Assembly (NCBI GenBank): GCA_903835065.1
Contig: CAILLO010000018.1
Span: forward strand, 1 to 43,128
Direction: 5' to 3'
DNA length: 43,128 bases
Source: an uncultured Eubacteriales bacterium
GTDB taxonomy: Bacteria; Bacillota; Clostridia; Saccharofermentanales; UBA5734
Position numbers and translations under genes: made by a program. Below the pieces are notes generated by a model. It searched no databases and had not been told where the DNA came from. It saw only the letters and a list, made by a program, of their open reading frames with translations. This document shows, piece by piece, positions 15,431 through 23,126 of the stretch. Within the stretch, counting starts at the first letter, position 1, and every line of letters starts with the position of its first letter.

Positions 15431-16384
15431 ATGCCGACGATCATGATCCAGGTCCCGCTGACCGAGTCCGAATTCGCGCAGGTCCGAAGCATTCTTCCGG
15501 ACTGGCGGGTCGCGCGTCCCGACGACCCGGAGTTCGGCCCGGCGCTGCTCGCGCAGGCGGAGGTCCTCGTCGGGTGGGATCCCGAGGCCGGGACCGCCTG
15601 TCTCGAGGACGGTTCGGTGCTGCGCTGGATCCACGAGTGGAGCGCCGGCATCGACCGGCTGCCGCTCGGGCGTCTGCGCGACCGGGGCGTCCTGCTGACG
15701 ACGTCCAGCGGCGTCCACGCCTTCCCGATTTCCGAGACGGTGTTCGCCATGGTCCTGTCCTTCACGCGCGGGCTCGACCGCTTCGAACGCCAGCAGGTGC
15801 GCGGGGAGTGGCGGCGGAACGGCGGCATCGGGGAGATCCACGGATCGACGATCGGCATCCTCGGCACCGGCGAGATCGGGGCGGAGGTCGCACGCCTCGC
15901 AAAGGGCTTCGGGATGACGACGCTGGGCTATCGTCGCAAGGCGGAGCCCGCGCCCGGGTTCGACCGGACGGTCGGCGCCGACGGACTCCTGGAGATGCTC
16001 GGCGAATGCGACGTCGTCGTCAACGCGCTGCCGCTCACAGCGCACACGCGGCACCTCGTCGGGGAGGCGGAGTTCCGCGCCATGAAGGCTTCGGCCTTCT
16101 ACGTCAACATCGGGCGCGGCGGTACGAACGACGAAGCCGCCCTCGTCCGTGCGCTGCAGGAGAAGCGGATCGCCGGCGCAGGTCTCGACGTCTTCGAGAC
16201 CGAGCCGCTGCCGGCGGACAGTCCGCTTTGGCGGTTGGACAACGCGATCCTCACGCCGCACAACGCCGGGATGAACCCGTACTACGACCGGAGGGCGGCC
16301 GGGATCCTCCTCGAGAATCTGCGCGATTACGCTGCAGGGCGGACGCCGTCCCGGAACCTCGTCGACCTGGCCGAAGGGTACTGA
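15431..16384 (+). CDS. D-isomer-specific 2-hydroxyacid dehydrogenase
   Basis: A 317-residue NAD(P)-dependent dehydrogenase. The Rossmann motif is GILGTGEIG (residues 142-150), followed by a basic residue pair at the end of the second strand (GYRRKA) that hints at NADP(H) preference. The substrate-binding and catalytic residues are in place: Arg229 in VNIGRGG, Glu258 in VFETEPLP and His277 in LTPHNAG. The SD GGGAGGACGCC precedes ATG 15431. The glycosidase gene starts 15 bases downstream and is certainly in the same operon. Its substrate is therefore probably a 2-keto acid or a sugar-derived acid, not a housekeeping metabolite; this is inferred. Confidence 0.9.
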   Translation: MPTIMIQVPLTESEFAQVRSILPDWRVARPDDPEFGPALLAQAEVLVGWDPEAGTACLEDGSVLRWIHEWSAGIDRLPLGRLRDRGVLLTTSSGVHAFPISETVFAMVLSFTRGLDRFERQQVRGEWRRNGGIGEIHGSTIGILGTGEIGAEVARLAKGFGMTTLGYRRKAEPAPGFDRTVGADGLLEMLGECDVVVNALPLTAHTRHLVGEAEFRAMKASAFYVNIGRGGTNDEAALVRALQEKRIAGAGLDVFETEPLPADSPLWRLDNAILTPHNAGMNPYYDRRAAGILLENLRDYAAGRTPSRNLVDLAEGY

Positions 16385-16399
16385 CAGAAGGAGAACGAC

Positions 16400-19117
16400 A
16401 TGAACCAGCGACTGGGCGACCTTCTCCAGGACCGCGGCGGCAACTACCTCCTGCCCTTCTTCTGGCAGCATGGCGAAGAGGAGGCTGTGCTCCGCGAGGA
16501 GATGGCCCGGATCCACGGATGCGGCATCGGCGCGGTGTGCGTGGAAGCCCGCCCCCACCCGGACTTCGCGGGCCCGCTCTGGTGGCGCGACATGGACATC
16601 GTCCTCGACGAGGCGCGGGCGCGCGGCATGAAGGTCTGGATCCTCGACGACGCGCATTTCCCGACCGGCTACGCGAACGGGCTGCTGAAGTCGAAGCCCG
16701 ACGCGCTGCGCAAGCGGTTCCTGATGCTCAAGAACGTCGACGTGTGCGGCCCGATGGCCCGCGGCTCGCTCGACGTCGGACGGCTCGCCCGGACGGTCGT
16801 GGTCCCCGGCCTCGCCCCGCAGACGATCTTCTCGCCGAAGGACCCGCAGGTCTTCTCCGACGACCGCCTGTTCGCCGTGGTCGCCGCGCGCGTCCTCGAG
16901 GACGACCGCCTGGACCCCGGCACCTTCGTCGACCTGACGGCCTCGGTCGTGGACGGGCTCCTGGCCTGGGACGTGCCCGCGGGCCTGTGGCGCGTGTTCG
17001 TGCTGTACCTGACCCGCAACGGCGGCGGCCGCACCGACTATGTCAACGTGCTCGACCGCGCCTCCTGCGCCGTCCTGATCGAGGCGGTCCACGAACCGCA
17101 CTATGCGCACTATGCGGCGGATTTCGGCACGACGATCGCCGGCTTCTTCTCGGATGAGCCCCTCGTCGGCAATACCGCGGGGTTCGACTTCGACGAATCG
17201 ATCGGCAAGAAGATGCCCCTGCCCTGGAGCGACGGGATGCCGGCGCGGCTCGAGGAGGCGATGGGTGGCGACTGGATCCTGCAGCTGCCGCTGCTGTGGA
17301 TGCGCGCGCCCGAGGGAGACCCCGCGACCGCCCGCGCCCGCTACGCTTACATGGACGTCGTCACGCGCCTGATCGAGGTGAACTTCAGCCGCCAGCTCGG
17401 CGATTGGTGCACTGCGCACGGCGTCGAGTACATCGGCCACGTGATCGAGGACAACAACCAGCACAGCCGTCTGGGCTGCAGCCTGGGGCACTTCTTCCGC
17501 TCGATGGGCGGCATGCACATGGCCGGCATCGACGACATCGGCGCGCAGGTCGTGCCCGGGTTCGAGGATTCGCTGCGGCATCGGGACATCCTGGGCGACG
17601 GCGACGGCGAATTCTTCCACTTCGCGCTCGGCAAGCTCGGCGCGTCGCTCGGCCACATCGACCCCCGGAAGCGGGGCCGGACGATGTGCGAGTGCTTTGG
17701 CGCCTACGGCTGGGGCGAGGGCGTCCGCGAGATGAAGTGGATCGTCGACCATTTCCTCGTGCGCGGTGTGAACCGCTTCGTGCCCCACGCCTTCTCGGCG
17801 AAGGAGTTTCCGGACGACGACTGCCCGCCGCACTTCTACGCGCGCGGCCAGAACCCTCAGTACCGGCACTTCGGGCAGCTGATGCGCTACGCGAACCGCA
17901 TGTGCCACCTGCTGGACGACGGCCGGGTCGTGGCGCCCGCCGCGCTGCTGTACCACGGCGAGAGCGAGTGGACGGGGAGGACCCAGTTCCTGCAGAAGCC
18001 GGCGCGCGTCCTGACCGAGCACCAGATCGACTTCGACGTCCTGCCGTCGGACGTCTTCGCCGACCGCGCCGCGTTCGGCACGCGCTTCACGGGCGGCTGC
18101 CTCGAGGTCAACGGCAACCGATACCGCTGCCTGGTCGTCCCCACCGCCGAATACATCACTTCGGCGGTCGCCGGCTTCGCCCGCGAAGCCTCCGCGGCGG
18201 GCTTCCCGGTCGTCTTCATCGACGCGCTCCCTACGGGCGTATGCGACGCGGACGTGCCGGTGCGGACGCTGGAAATATCCCTTGAGGATTGCCTCGTCAC
18301 ATCGCTGGCCGAACTCCCCGCCGTCCTCGACGCCCGTGGCGTCCGCGACTTCCGACTGTCCCGCGCCTGCCGTCCGCTGCGCGCCCTCCACTACGTGACG
18401 GACACCGACCTGTTCGTGTTCTTCAACGAATCGCTGGGCGAACGCGTCGACGTGCTCGCTGACCTGCCGGTCGTGGGCGACGCCTGCTTCTATGACGCGA
18501 CGACGAACGCCCTGTCCCGGGCCGAACTCCGACCGACCCCCTTCGGCAGCCAGGTCCGCGTCGTCCTCGAACCCTACGAGTCCTGCGTCCTGGTCTTCGG
18601 ACCGGCCGCGGACGCCGGTGCGGAGTCCGCCGGAAGCGTCGTCCCCGCCGCGCGGAAACCGCTCCACGAAATGCGGCCCGTCCCGGCCGCGACCGGCGAC
18701 TGGACCGTCACATTCGGCACCGCGGCGGAGTACCCGCATTTCCGCGACCCGCAGGTCACGGCCGACCTCCCGGACTTCGCAGGGCGGCTTCCGCTGTTCT
18801 CCGGCACGGTCGCGTACGAGACGACGCTGACCTTGTCCGGCGCGCCCGACGCGGCGGCCGAACTGGTCCTCGCCGAGGCCAACGAGGCCGTCGAGGCCTG
18901 GGTCAACGGCGAATACGCCGGCATGCGGCTGTGCCCGCCCTACCGCTTCCCGGTCGGATCGCTCCTGCAGTCCGGCGCGAACGACCTCCGCATCGAGGTC
19001 ACGAACACGCTCGCCAACCGGATGAAGCCCTTCGCGAACCCCGTGTTGGCGATGTTCACGCCGCCGGAATTCGACGCCCCGGTCGGGCTGCGCGGACCGG
19101 TCCGCCTCGTGGAATAG
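16400..19117 (+). CDS. Large glycoside hydrolase-like protein with GH2-type C-terminal sandwich
   Basis: A 905-residue protein without signal peptide. The N-terminal part looks like a TIM barrel: LPFFWQHGEEEAVLREEMAR, then IGAVCVEARPHPDFAGPLWW, then RDMDIVLDEARARGMKVWIL followed by DDAHFPTGYANG. This arrangement is common in clostridial glycosidases that are annotated only as glycosyl hydrolase and are distantly related to the GH106 rhamnosidases. The middle has the conserved AGFFSDEP and GHVIEDNNQHSRLGCSLGHF motifs with acidic residues fit for catalysis. The end (EAWVNGEYAGMRLCPPYRFP and NDLRIEVTNTLANR) is a GH2-like sugar-binding domain. SD AGAAGGAGAA. The substrate is unknown. It is the one intact glycosidase in a stretch of broken ones. 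Confidence 0.82.
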   Translation: MNQRLGDLLQDRGGNYLLPFFWQHGEEEAVLREEMARIHGCGIGAVCVEARPHPDFAGPLWWRDMDIVLDEARARGMKVWILDDAHFPTGYANGLLKSKPDALRKRFLMLKNVDVCGPMARGSLDVGRLARTVVVPGLAPQTIFSPKDPQVFSDDRLFAVVAARVLEDDRLDPGTFVDLTASVVDGLLAWDVPAGLWRVFVLYLTRNGGGRTDYVNVLDRASCAVLIEAVHEPHYAHYAADFGTTIAGFFSDEPLVGNTAGFDFDESIGKKMPLPWSDGMPARLEEAMGGDWILQLPLLWMRAPEGDPATARARYAYMDVVTRLIEVNFSRQLGDWCTAHGVEYIGHVIEDNNQHSRLGCSLGHFFRSMGGMHMAGIDDIGAQVVPGFEDSLRHRDILGDGDGEFFHFALGKLGASLGHIDPRKRGRTMCECFGAYGWGEGVREMKWIVDHFLVRGVNRFVPHAFSAKEFPDDDCPPHFYARGQNPQYRHFGQLMRYANRMCHLLDDGRVVAPAALLYHGESEWTGRTQFLQKPARVLTEHQIDFDVLPSDVFADRAAFGTRFTGGCLEVNGNRYRCLVVPTAEYITSAVAGFAREASAAGFPVVFIDALPTGVCDADVPVRTLEISLEDCLVTSLAELPAVLDARGVRDFRLSRACRPLRALHYVTDTDLFVFFNESLGERVDVLADLPVVGDACFYDATTNALSRAELRPTPFGSQVRVVLEPYESCVLVFGPAADAGAESAGSVVPAARKPLHEMRPVPAATGDWTVTFGTAAEYPHFRDPQVTADLPDFAGRLPLFSGTVAYETTLTLSGAPDAAAELVLAEANEAVEAWVNGEYAGMRLCPPYRFPVGSLLQSGANDLRIEVTNTLANRMKPFANPVLAMFTPPEFDAPVGLRGPVRLVE

Positions 19118-19120
19118 TCG

Positions 19121-19293
19121 ATGCGCGCACGCGCGGAGCCGGTGCCGGCGTTCAACCCCGACCTCCCGAGCTTCGAGTACATCCCCGACGGCGGGAATCG
19201 CGCCTGATCTTCCCCAAGGCCGGCAGGACCGCCGGTACCGGCTTCGAGGGGCACGAATTCTTCGAGGCCAGCTCGACCCGGGAGATCCTCGCC
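19121..19293 (+). pseudogene. Remnant of a glycoside hydrolase family 43 enzyme
   Basis: An ATG at 19121, three bases after the preceding stop, opens a frame with AFNPDLPSFEYIPDG, the typical N terminus of clostridial GH43 enzymes (NPxLPSxEYIPDGEPHVF). It stops at a TGA (19205-19207). In another frame there follows GFEGHEFFEASSTREI, which matches a conserved GH43 segment (GHGFFEASSIRKI) that lies some 150 residues further on in intact proteins. The catalytic blades around it are missing. From 19294 to about 19420 I see nothing recognisable. Confidence 0.65.
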
Positions 19294-19419
19294 GACCCGT
19301 CCTATCGCAAGGCGGGCGAATTCATGAAGGCCGCGACGATCCTGGCGTATTTCGAGAAGCGTCTTCGAGGAAAGGCGGCACGGATCGAGCTTCGCGACCC
19401 AGGCGACCGCCGGTTCCCG

Positions 19420-19428
19420 TGATATGAT
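19420..19428 (+). promoter_or_regulatory. Extended -10 promoter of the AEC transporter gene
   Basis: TGATATGAT, 116 bases before the ATG at 19545. The leader of about 110 bases contains a stop-bounded 35-codon frame (19424-19531) that overlaps the promoter and is probably not translated. Confidence 0.45.
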
Positions 19429-19544
19429 GGACGCGGATGCGGAACAGTGGACCGGTCTCGCGGAGCGATGGCTCCGCAAGCGCTTCGCGCCGGAGATGCC
19501 GGACCGGATGGAATGGAACCCGCAGCCTTAGAAGCGAGGCGCTC

Positions 19545-20465
19545 ATGGCGATGTTCCTCCACATCCTGACCGACATCATCCTTCCCATCCTGGTCCTCGC
19601 GCTCGTCGGCTTCGTCGCGCAGAAGCTGCTGCACTTCGATATCCGCACGCTGATCCGCCTGAACCTCTACCTGTTCGTCCCCGCCGTCCTGTTCGTCAAG
19701 GTCTACCGCGCCGAGGTCTCGCTGGCCTTCGTCGGCATCGTCTTCGGCGTCGTGACGGCGGTCGTGCTGGCCATGTGGGGGCTCGGCGAGGGCGTCTCCC
19801 GGCTGCTCGGCATCCCGCGCGGCAGGCGCAAGGCGTTCACGAACTCCCTGACGTTCTTCAACAGCGGGAATTTCGGGATTCCCCTGTCCGAACTCGTCTT
19901 CGCGGCGAACCCGCTCGCGGCGACGGTGCAGATCTTCATCATGCTCATCCAGAACGTCACCGGGAACACCTTCGGCGCCTTCCAGGCGAGTTCGGGGAAT
20001 TCCGGCGGGCGCCAGGCGATGAAGAACGTCCTGAAGCTCCCCGCCCTCTACGTGCTCGCCGTCGTCGCGGTCGTGAAGGCGGCCGGCCTGACGATGCCCC
20101 CGATCGTCCTGATGCCCCTGGACTTCCTGTCGTCCGGCTTCATCGCGATGGCCCTGGTCACCCTCGGCGCCCAGCTCGCCGAGATCCGTTTCGACTTCCA
20201 CGTCCGCGACATTCTCCTGTCCTGCCTGATCCGCCTCGCCGTCGCGCCGGCGCTGTGCTACGGGATCGTGGCGGCCCTCGGTCTCCACGGCATCCTCGCG
20301 CAGTCGCTCATCCTCGGCGTGTCCACGCCGACCGCCGTCAACACGGCCATCCTCGCGCGGGAGTACGAGAACGAACACGAATACGCCTCGCAGATCGTCC
20401 TGGTCTCGACGCTGCTCAGCGTCGTCTCGATTTCGGTCGTGATCTACCTGACGAGCGGCCTCTGA
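19545..20465 (+). CDS. AEC (auxin efflux carrier) family permease
   Basis: A 306-residue integral membrane protein with about ten hydrophobic helices in two halves of five, the AEC layout. It begins MAMFLHILTDIILPILVLAL and contains the conserved turn FFNSGNFGIPLSELVF in helix 4 and the late segment SLILGVSTPTAVNTAILA. AEC carriers move organic anions such as malate or malonate or, in plants, auxin. The ATG at 19545 is preferred because AAGCGAGG lies before it and the upstream in-frame extension is not protein-like. It stands directly before the ROK-controlled cluster on the same strand, so it could import or export an acid handled there, although a separate promoter lies between them. Confidence 0.85.
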   Translation: MAMFLHILTDIILPILVLALVGFVAQKLLHFDIRTLIRLNLYLFVPAVLFVKVYRAEVSLAFVGIVFGVVTAVVLAMWGLGEGVSRLLGIPRGRRKAFTNSLTFFNSGNFGIPLSELVFAANPLAATVQIFIMLIQNVTGNTFGAFQASSGNSGGRQAMKNVLKLPALYVLAVVAVVKAAGLTMPPIVLMPLDFLSSGFIAMALVTLGAQLAEIRFDFHVRDILLSCLIRLAVAPALCYGIVAALGLHGILAQSLILGVSTPTAVNTAILAREYENEHEYASQIVLVSTLLSVVSISVVIYLTSGL

Positions 20466-20479
20466 GGTCCCGACTCCCC

Positions 20480-20508
20480 TTGACGCGTCGGCTCGCGGAT
20501 GCTATCCT
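20480..20508 (+). promoter_or_regulatory. Sigma-A-type promoter of the ROK regulator
   Basis: TTGACG at 20480-20485, a 17-base spacer, TATCCT at 20503-20508. The start point should fall at about 20515, inside the palindrome that follows. Confidence 0.75.
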
Positions 20509-20535
20509 GAATTCATCCAATCATTGGAGTAATTC
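20509..20535 (+). promoter_or_regulatory. Palindromic operator at the ROK gene start point
   Basis: A 27-base inverted repeat. The left arm is GAATTCATCCAAT (20509-20521), the centre is C, and the right arm is ATTGGAGTAATTC (20523-20535); 11 of 13 positions are complementary. It follows the -10 without a gap and covers the start point, the classical place for autorepression. A related site lies at 21780-21799. Confidence 0.75.
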
Positions 20536-20556
20536 CCCGAAAGCGGAAGGGAACGC

Positions 20557-21744
20557 ATGAGCGACAGGTCCGTCGTCCACCTGCAGAACGTCAAGGAGAG
20601 CAACCGCAACGCGGTGTTCCACCTGATCCGCGCGCACCGGCCCGTCTCGCGGTCCGAACTCGCGAAGCGGGCGCGACTGAGTCCGACGACGGTCTCGTCG
20701 CTCGTCGCCGAGCTGATCGCGGAACGGCTGGTCCGCGAGACCGGGGTGGGCGTCACGTCGACGTCCGGCCGAAAGCCGATCCTGCTCGACCTCCAGCCGG
20801 GCGGACGCTACCTGGCGGCCTTCGACGTCGACGGACACGGCTTCGTCTCGCACCTTTACGATCCGCTGTTCGACGTCCGCTCCGAGGAGACGGTCGCCGT
20901 CGCCGACTTCTCCGCCCTCGGACGACTCCTCGCCGACACGCTGGCGCGGCAGTTCGCCGCGCTCGACGCCGCCCCGGACCGACTGCTGGGCGTCTGCATC
21001 GGCCTGCCCGCCCTGCTGGACCTCGAGCACCAGACGGTGCTCTCCTCCACGGTGCTGCCTCCGGAGGCGGGCGTCGATTTTCCCGACACGCTGCGGTCGG
21101 CCTACCCCGGCATCCCCGTCCTGATCGAGAACGAATCGACGCTCAACGCCTATGCCGAACTGGTGTTCGGAGCGGGCCGCCCGGCGCGCGACCTGGTCTT
21201 CCTCGACGTCGGCACCGGCATCGGCGCCGGCATCATCACCGGCGGTCGCCGCTTCACGGGTTCCTTCGGGAAGGCCGGCGAAGTCGGGCACATGACGGTC
21301 GACCTGCACGGACCGGAATGCGCATGCGGCAACCGCGGCTGCTTCGAGGGGATGGGCGGCGTGCCCGCGCTGCAGCGCAGGCTCGCGGAGCGAGGACGGG
21401 TTTCCGCGCGCAATGGGCTGGACGCCGTGCGGGCCGACCTCGACGCGGGCGACCCCCTCGTGCGCGAAGCCGTCGCGGAGACGGCGGAGATCCTCGCGGC
21501 CGGTATCAACAATCTGGTCAACCTCGTCGACCCGCAGGTCGTCGTGATCGGCGGGGAGATGGCCCGACTCGGCGGACCGCTGCTCGAGGGCGTCCGCGCC
21601 CGGCTCCGCCGGATCGGCCTCAAGCCCGGCATCGACCGCCTGGAAGTGCGCTTCTCGAGCGTCCCGGGAAACCTCGTGACACTCGGTGGGGCGCAGGTCG
21701 TGCTCGACCGCGCGTTCGGCGGCCCGGGCGCTCCGCTCGGATAG
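20557..21744 (+). CDS. ROK-family transcriptional repressor
   Basis: 395 residues. The N-terminal winged helix-turn-helix (about residues 12-65) reads NRNAVFHLIRAHRPVSRSEL and then ARLSPTTVSSLVAELI. The ROK sugar-kinase-like domain follows, with GTGIGAGIITGG, the EVGHMTVD histidine and the zinc motif ECACGNRGCFEGM. Such repressors (NagC/Mlc/XylR type) are released by a sugar or sugar phosphate. The SD is AAGGGAACGC before ATG 20557. It is probably autoregulated through the palindrome at its promoter. A related half-palindrome stands before the aminotransferase gene 92 bases downstream, so the gene row behind it is the likely regulon. This suggests that the inducer, and perhaps the substrate of the pathway, is sugar-like. 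Confidence 0.92.
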   Translation: MSDRSVVHLQNVKESNRNAVFHLIRAHRPVSRSELAKRARLSPTTVSSLVAELIAERLVRETGVGVTSTSGRKPILLDLQPGGRYLAAFDVDGHGFVSHLYDPLFDVRSEETVAVADFSALGRLLADTLARQFAALDAAPDRLLGVCIGLPALLDLEHQTVLSSTVLPPEAGVDFPDTLRSAYPGIPVLIENESTLNAYAELVFGAGRPARDLVFLDVGTGIGAGIITGGRRFTGSFGKAGEVGHMTVDLHGPECACGNRGCFEGMGGVPALQRRLAERGRVSARNGLDAVRADLDAGDPLVREAVAETAEILAAGINNLVNLVDPQVVVIGGEMARLGGPLLEGVRARLRRIGLKPGIDRLEVRFSSVPGNLVTLGGAQVVLDRAFGGPGAPLG

Positions 21745-21779
21745 GGACGTCACGGCGGGTGCGGGACTTCGCGTCCACC

Positions 21780-21799
21780 GGATCACTCCAATGAATGGA
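21780..21799 (+). promoter_or_regulatory. Second ROK-type operator before the aminotransferase gene
   Basis: TCCAATGAATGGA at 21787-21799 differs from the core of the first operator (TCCAATCATTGGA) at two positions. Read on the minus strand, its strong half-site ATTGGAGTGATCC agrees with the right arm of the first operator at 11 of 13 positions. No convincing -10 is visible beside it, so it may act as a roadblock or govern a weak promoter. Confidence 0.6.
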
Positions 21800-21836
21800 C
21801 CGACTGAAGACCGTGAATGCGAAGGAGGAGATCGAA

Positions 21837-23114
21837 ATGGCTGGAAACGATGAGACGAAAGTGATGAACGGGGCGGGGATCGCGGACCTCGGGTTCCCGA
21901 TGTGGCCGGCGTTCGCCCCGGAGACGCTGCTGGACATCCAGGAGCCGATCCGCAACGGCAAGGTCAACTACTGGACCGGCCCGAAGGGGATGGAGTTCGA
22001 GAAGGCCTGGAACGAGTGGATCGGCGGGACGATGTCGATCTCCTGCACGAATGGCACGGCGGCGCTGCACATCGCGATCTCGAGTCTCGGCATCGGCCCG
22101 GGCGACGAGGTGATCGTGCCGTCGTATTCCTTCATCGCGTCGTCGTTCGCGATCGTCCAGGCCGGCGCGATCCCCGTGTTCGCCGACGTGACCCTCGACC
22201 ACACGATCGACCCTGTGGACGTCGCCCGCAAGATCACGAAGCGCACCAAGGGCATCGTCGTCGTGCACCTGTACGGCGTCGTCGCCGACATGGGCCCGAT
22301 CCTGGCGCTCGCGGCCAAGCACGGCCTGAAGGTCATCGAGGACTGCGCCCAGTGCTTCGGCGGCCAGTACAACGGCGTGAAGGCCGGCCTGATCGGCGAT
22401 GCGGGCTGCTTCAGCTTCTGCCAGAGCAAGCACTTCACGACCGGCGGCGAAGGCGGCATGGTCACGGTCAAGGACGAGGCGCTCGGCTGGCTGTGCCGCA
22501 GCTTCCGCGACCACGGCTACGACGTCGAGAAGCGGATGAACATGCTCGCGCTCGAGGAGAAGCTGCCCTATATCCACAACCGCGTCGGCTTCAACTACCG
22601 GATGACCGAGATCCAGTCGATCATCGGGATCAACGAGCTGAAGCGCTTCGATTCCTGGAACCTCGCGCGCCGCTTCCGCTACGCCGCGAAGTACGAGAAG
22701 GCCTTCGCGGGGCTGGCCGGCATCGCGAAGCTGCCCGTGAATACGGCCGAGCGGAAGAACGCCTACTGGTGGTACCCGATCGTGCTCGACCTCGAGGCGC
22801 TCGACACGGACGCCGACGGCATCCTGCACGGGCTGCACGACCTGAAGATCCCCTGCTACGGCATCCAGTGGCCGGAGGCCTACGAGGAGCGCGCCTACAA
22901 GGAGCTCAACGGCTTCGGGACCGCCCATTTCCCGTTCCGCAGCGAGGAATACACCGACCCGGTTGCGGTCGACTACGCGAAGGTCGTCTGCCCCACCGCC
23001 AAGTCGCTGCGCAAGCGCACCGTCTGCCTCTTCCTGCACCCGAGTTGGGAAGAGGTCCACATCGACCGCTGCATCGCGGGCCTGGTGAAGGTTCTCGCGG
23101 CCCATCGGAAGTAG
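21837..23114 (+). CDS. DegT/DnrJ/EryC1/StrS family PLP aminotransferase
   Basis: 425 residues. The ATG at 21837 is chosen because AAGGAGGAG lies just before it; the in-frame ATG at 21795 is inside the operator. Fold type I motifs of sugar aminotransferases are present: SCTNGTAALHIAISSLGIGP, GDEVIVPSYSFIASSFAI, EDCAQCFGG (with the PLP-contacting aspartate) and the Schiff-base lysine Lys198 in FCQSKHFTTGGEGG, then FNYRMTEIQSIIGINELKR. These enzymes usually swap a keto group of a nucleotide sugar or cyclitol for an amine, using glutamate or glutamine. No nucleotide-sugar genes are nearby, so a free keto-sugar or keto-cyclitol, or the reverse reaction (deamination), is more likely. First gene of the ROK-controlled row. 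Confidence 0.93.
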   Translation: MAGNDETKVMNGAGIADLGFPMWPAFAPETLLDIQEPIRNGKVNYWTGPKGMEFEKAWNEWIGGTMSISCTNGTAALHIAISSLGIGPGDEVIVPSYSFIASSFAIVQAGAIPVFADVTLDHTIDPVDVARKITKRTKGIVVVHLYGVVADMGPILALAAKHGLKVIEDCAQCFGGQYNGVKAGLIGDAGCFSFCQSKHFTTGGEGGMVTVKDEALGWLCRSFRDHGYDVEKRMNMLALEEKLPYIHNRVGFNYRMTEIQSIIGINELKRFDSWNLARRFRYAAKYEKAFAGLAGIAKLPVNTAERKNAYWWYPIVLDLEALDTDADGILHGLHDLKIPCYGIQWPEAYEERAYKELNGFGTAHFPFRSEEYTDPVAVDYAKVVCPTAKSLRKRTVCLFLHPSWEEVHIDRCIAGLVKVLAAHRK

Positions 23115-23126
23115 GCGGGGGGCGGC

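Noticed and set aside
14759-18739. A stop-free minus-strand frame of 1,326 codons opposite the dehydrogenase and glycosidase genes
   Set aside because: It mirrors the real plus-strand genes; GC-rich codons give few stops on the other strand. The translation is low-complexity (Val/Asp/Arg/Glu-rich) without any family motif, and both plus-strand genes have clear motifs and SD sites.
19424-19531. A 35-residue frame (MMDADAEQWTGLAERWLRKR and onward) before the AEC transporter
   Set aside because: Protein-like in composition, but its ATG lies inside the extended -10, and there is no SD. It may be the last trace of another gene, too short to name.
19437-19544. An upstream in-frame start for the AEC transporter
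   Set aside because: The 36 added residues are Ser/Arg-rich and not membrane-like, while the ATG at 19545 has an SD and begins directly with the first membrane helix.
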